Part shown: positions 6,935 through 6,997 of the stretch, piece by piece
How positions within the stretch are numbered: position 1 is the first letter of the stretch
Layout: every line of letters starts with the position of its first letter
Origin: Puniceicoccaceae bacterium
GTDB lineage: Bacteria; Verrucomicrobiota; Verrucomicrobiia; Opitutales; Coraliomargaritaceae
DNA length: 6,997 nucleotides
Direction: 5' to 3'
Assembly: GCA_011522825.1 (NCBI GenBank)
Contig: WTIG01000176.1
Location: forward strand, 1 to 6,997
Notes under the pieces: generated by a model
Told to the model about the DNA's origin: nothing
The model's database searches: none
The model's input: only the letters and a program-made list of their open reading frames with translations
Translations under genes and position numbers: made by a program

Positions 6935-6966
6935 ATTTAATTATTATAATTTTTTAATAATTAAAT
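6935..6966. repeat. AT-rich perfect inverted repeat downstream of purA, possible terminator
   Basis: Arms ATTTAATTATTA (6935-6946) and TAATAATTAAAT (6955-6966) are exact reverse complements around an 8-base loop. The stem can be extended by GGTAGG (6929-6934) against CTTACC (6969-6974), which includes one G-T pair and needs a two-base bulge (6967-6968). It lies 73 bases after the purA stop. It lacks a T-run after the stem and is almost purely A-T at its top, so it is not a textbook rho-independent terminator; a protein-binding dyad for the next gene is equally possible. The rest of 6862-6997 shows no gene that can be supported. Confidence 0.5.
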
Positions 6967-6997
6967 TACTTACCGATATGAGCGGAAGCAATAAAAT

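Noticed and set aside
6978..6997. Possible start of a downstream gene (ATG at 6978 reading MSGSNK).
   Set aside because: Only six codons are available before the edge and no ribosome binding site precedes it, so it cannot be supported.

Overview
The window is a compact, ordinary-looking chromosomal segment of a bacterium with moderately AT-rich DNA. It holds six genes, nearly all coding, with intergenic gaps of only 6 to 136 bases. I see no transposase, phage, CRISPR, tRNA or rRNA signal. The combination of a eukaryote-like UDP-glucose dehydrogenase, a DUF-like HNH protein, an unusual long PurA and a divergent IMP dehydrogenase, with no recognisable Shine-Dalgarno sequence before any start, suggests a member of the PVC group (Verrucomicrobia or a relative). 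This is an inference from family resemblance, not a demonstrated placement.

Left half, minus strand (3669 down to 1): menC and menE overlap and encode two consecutive steps of menaquinone side-chain/ring synthesis: o-succinylbenzoate synthase, then o-succinylbenzoate-CoA ligase. The organism therefore probably makes menaquinone; the other men genes are not in the window. Downstream lies a small HNH-nuclease-family gene with its own strong promoter (TTGACA, 16-base spacer, TATAAC). After that comes the N-terminal 198 residues of a UDP-glucose 6-dehydrogenase that runs off the left edge and would supply UDP-glucuronate for polysaccharides.

Right half, plus strand (3724 to 6861): guaB (IMP dehydrogenase) and purA (adenylosuccinate synthetase) are separated by 6 bases. 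They are the two enzymes that commit IMP to GMP and to AMP, so the pair forms an IMP branch-point operon. It is transcribed away from menC across a 54-base divergent spacer. Both enzymes keep their core catalytic residues but carry substitutions at positions that are normally nearly invariant, and PurA is about 85 residues longer than the usual form.

The last 136 bases are non-coding as far as can be seen and contain a perfect 12-base AT-rich inverted repeat. I did not find a clearly new biological system. The best leads are the atypical active sites of the guaB-purA pair, the near-leaderless HNH transcript, and a recent-looking in-frame 15-base tandem duplication in menE.
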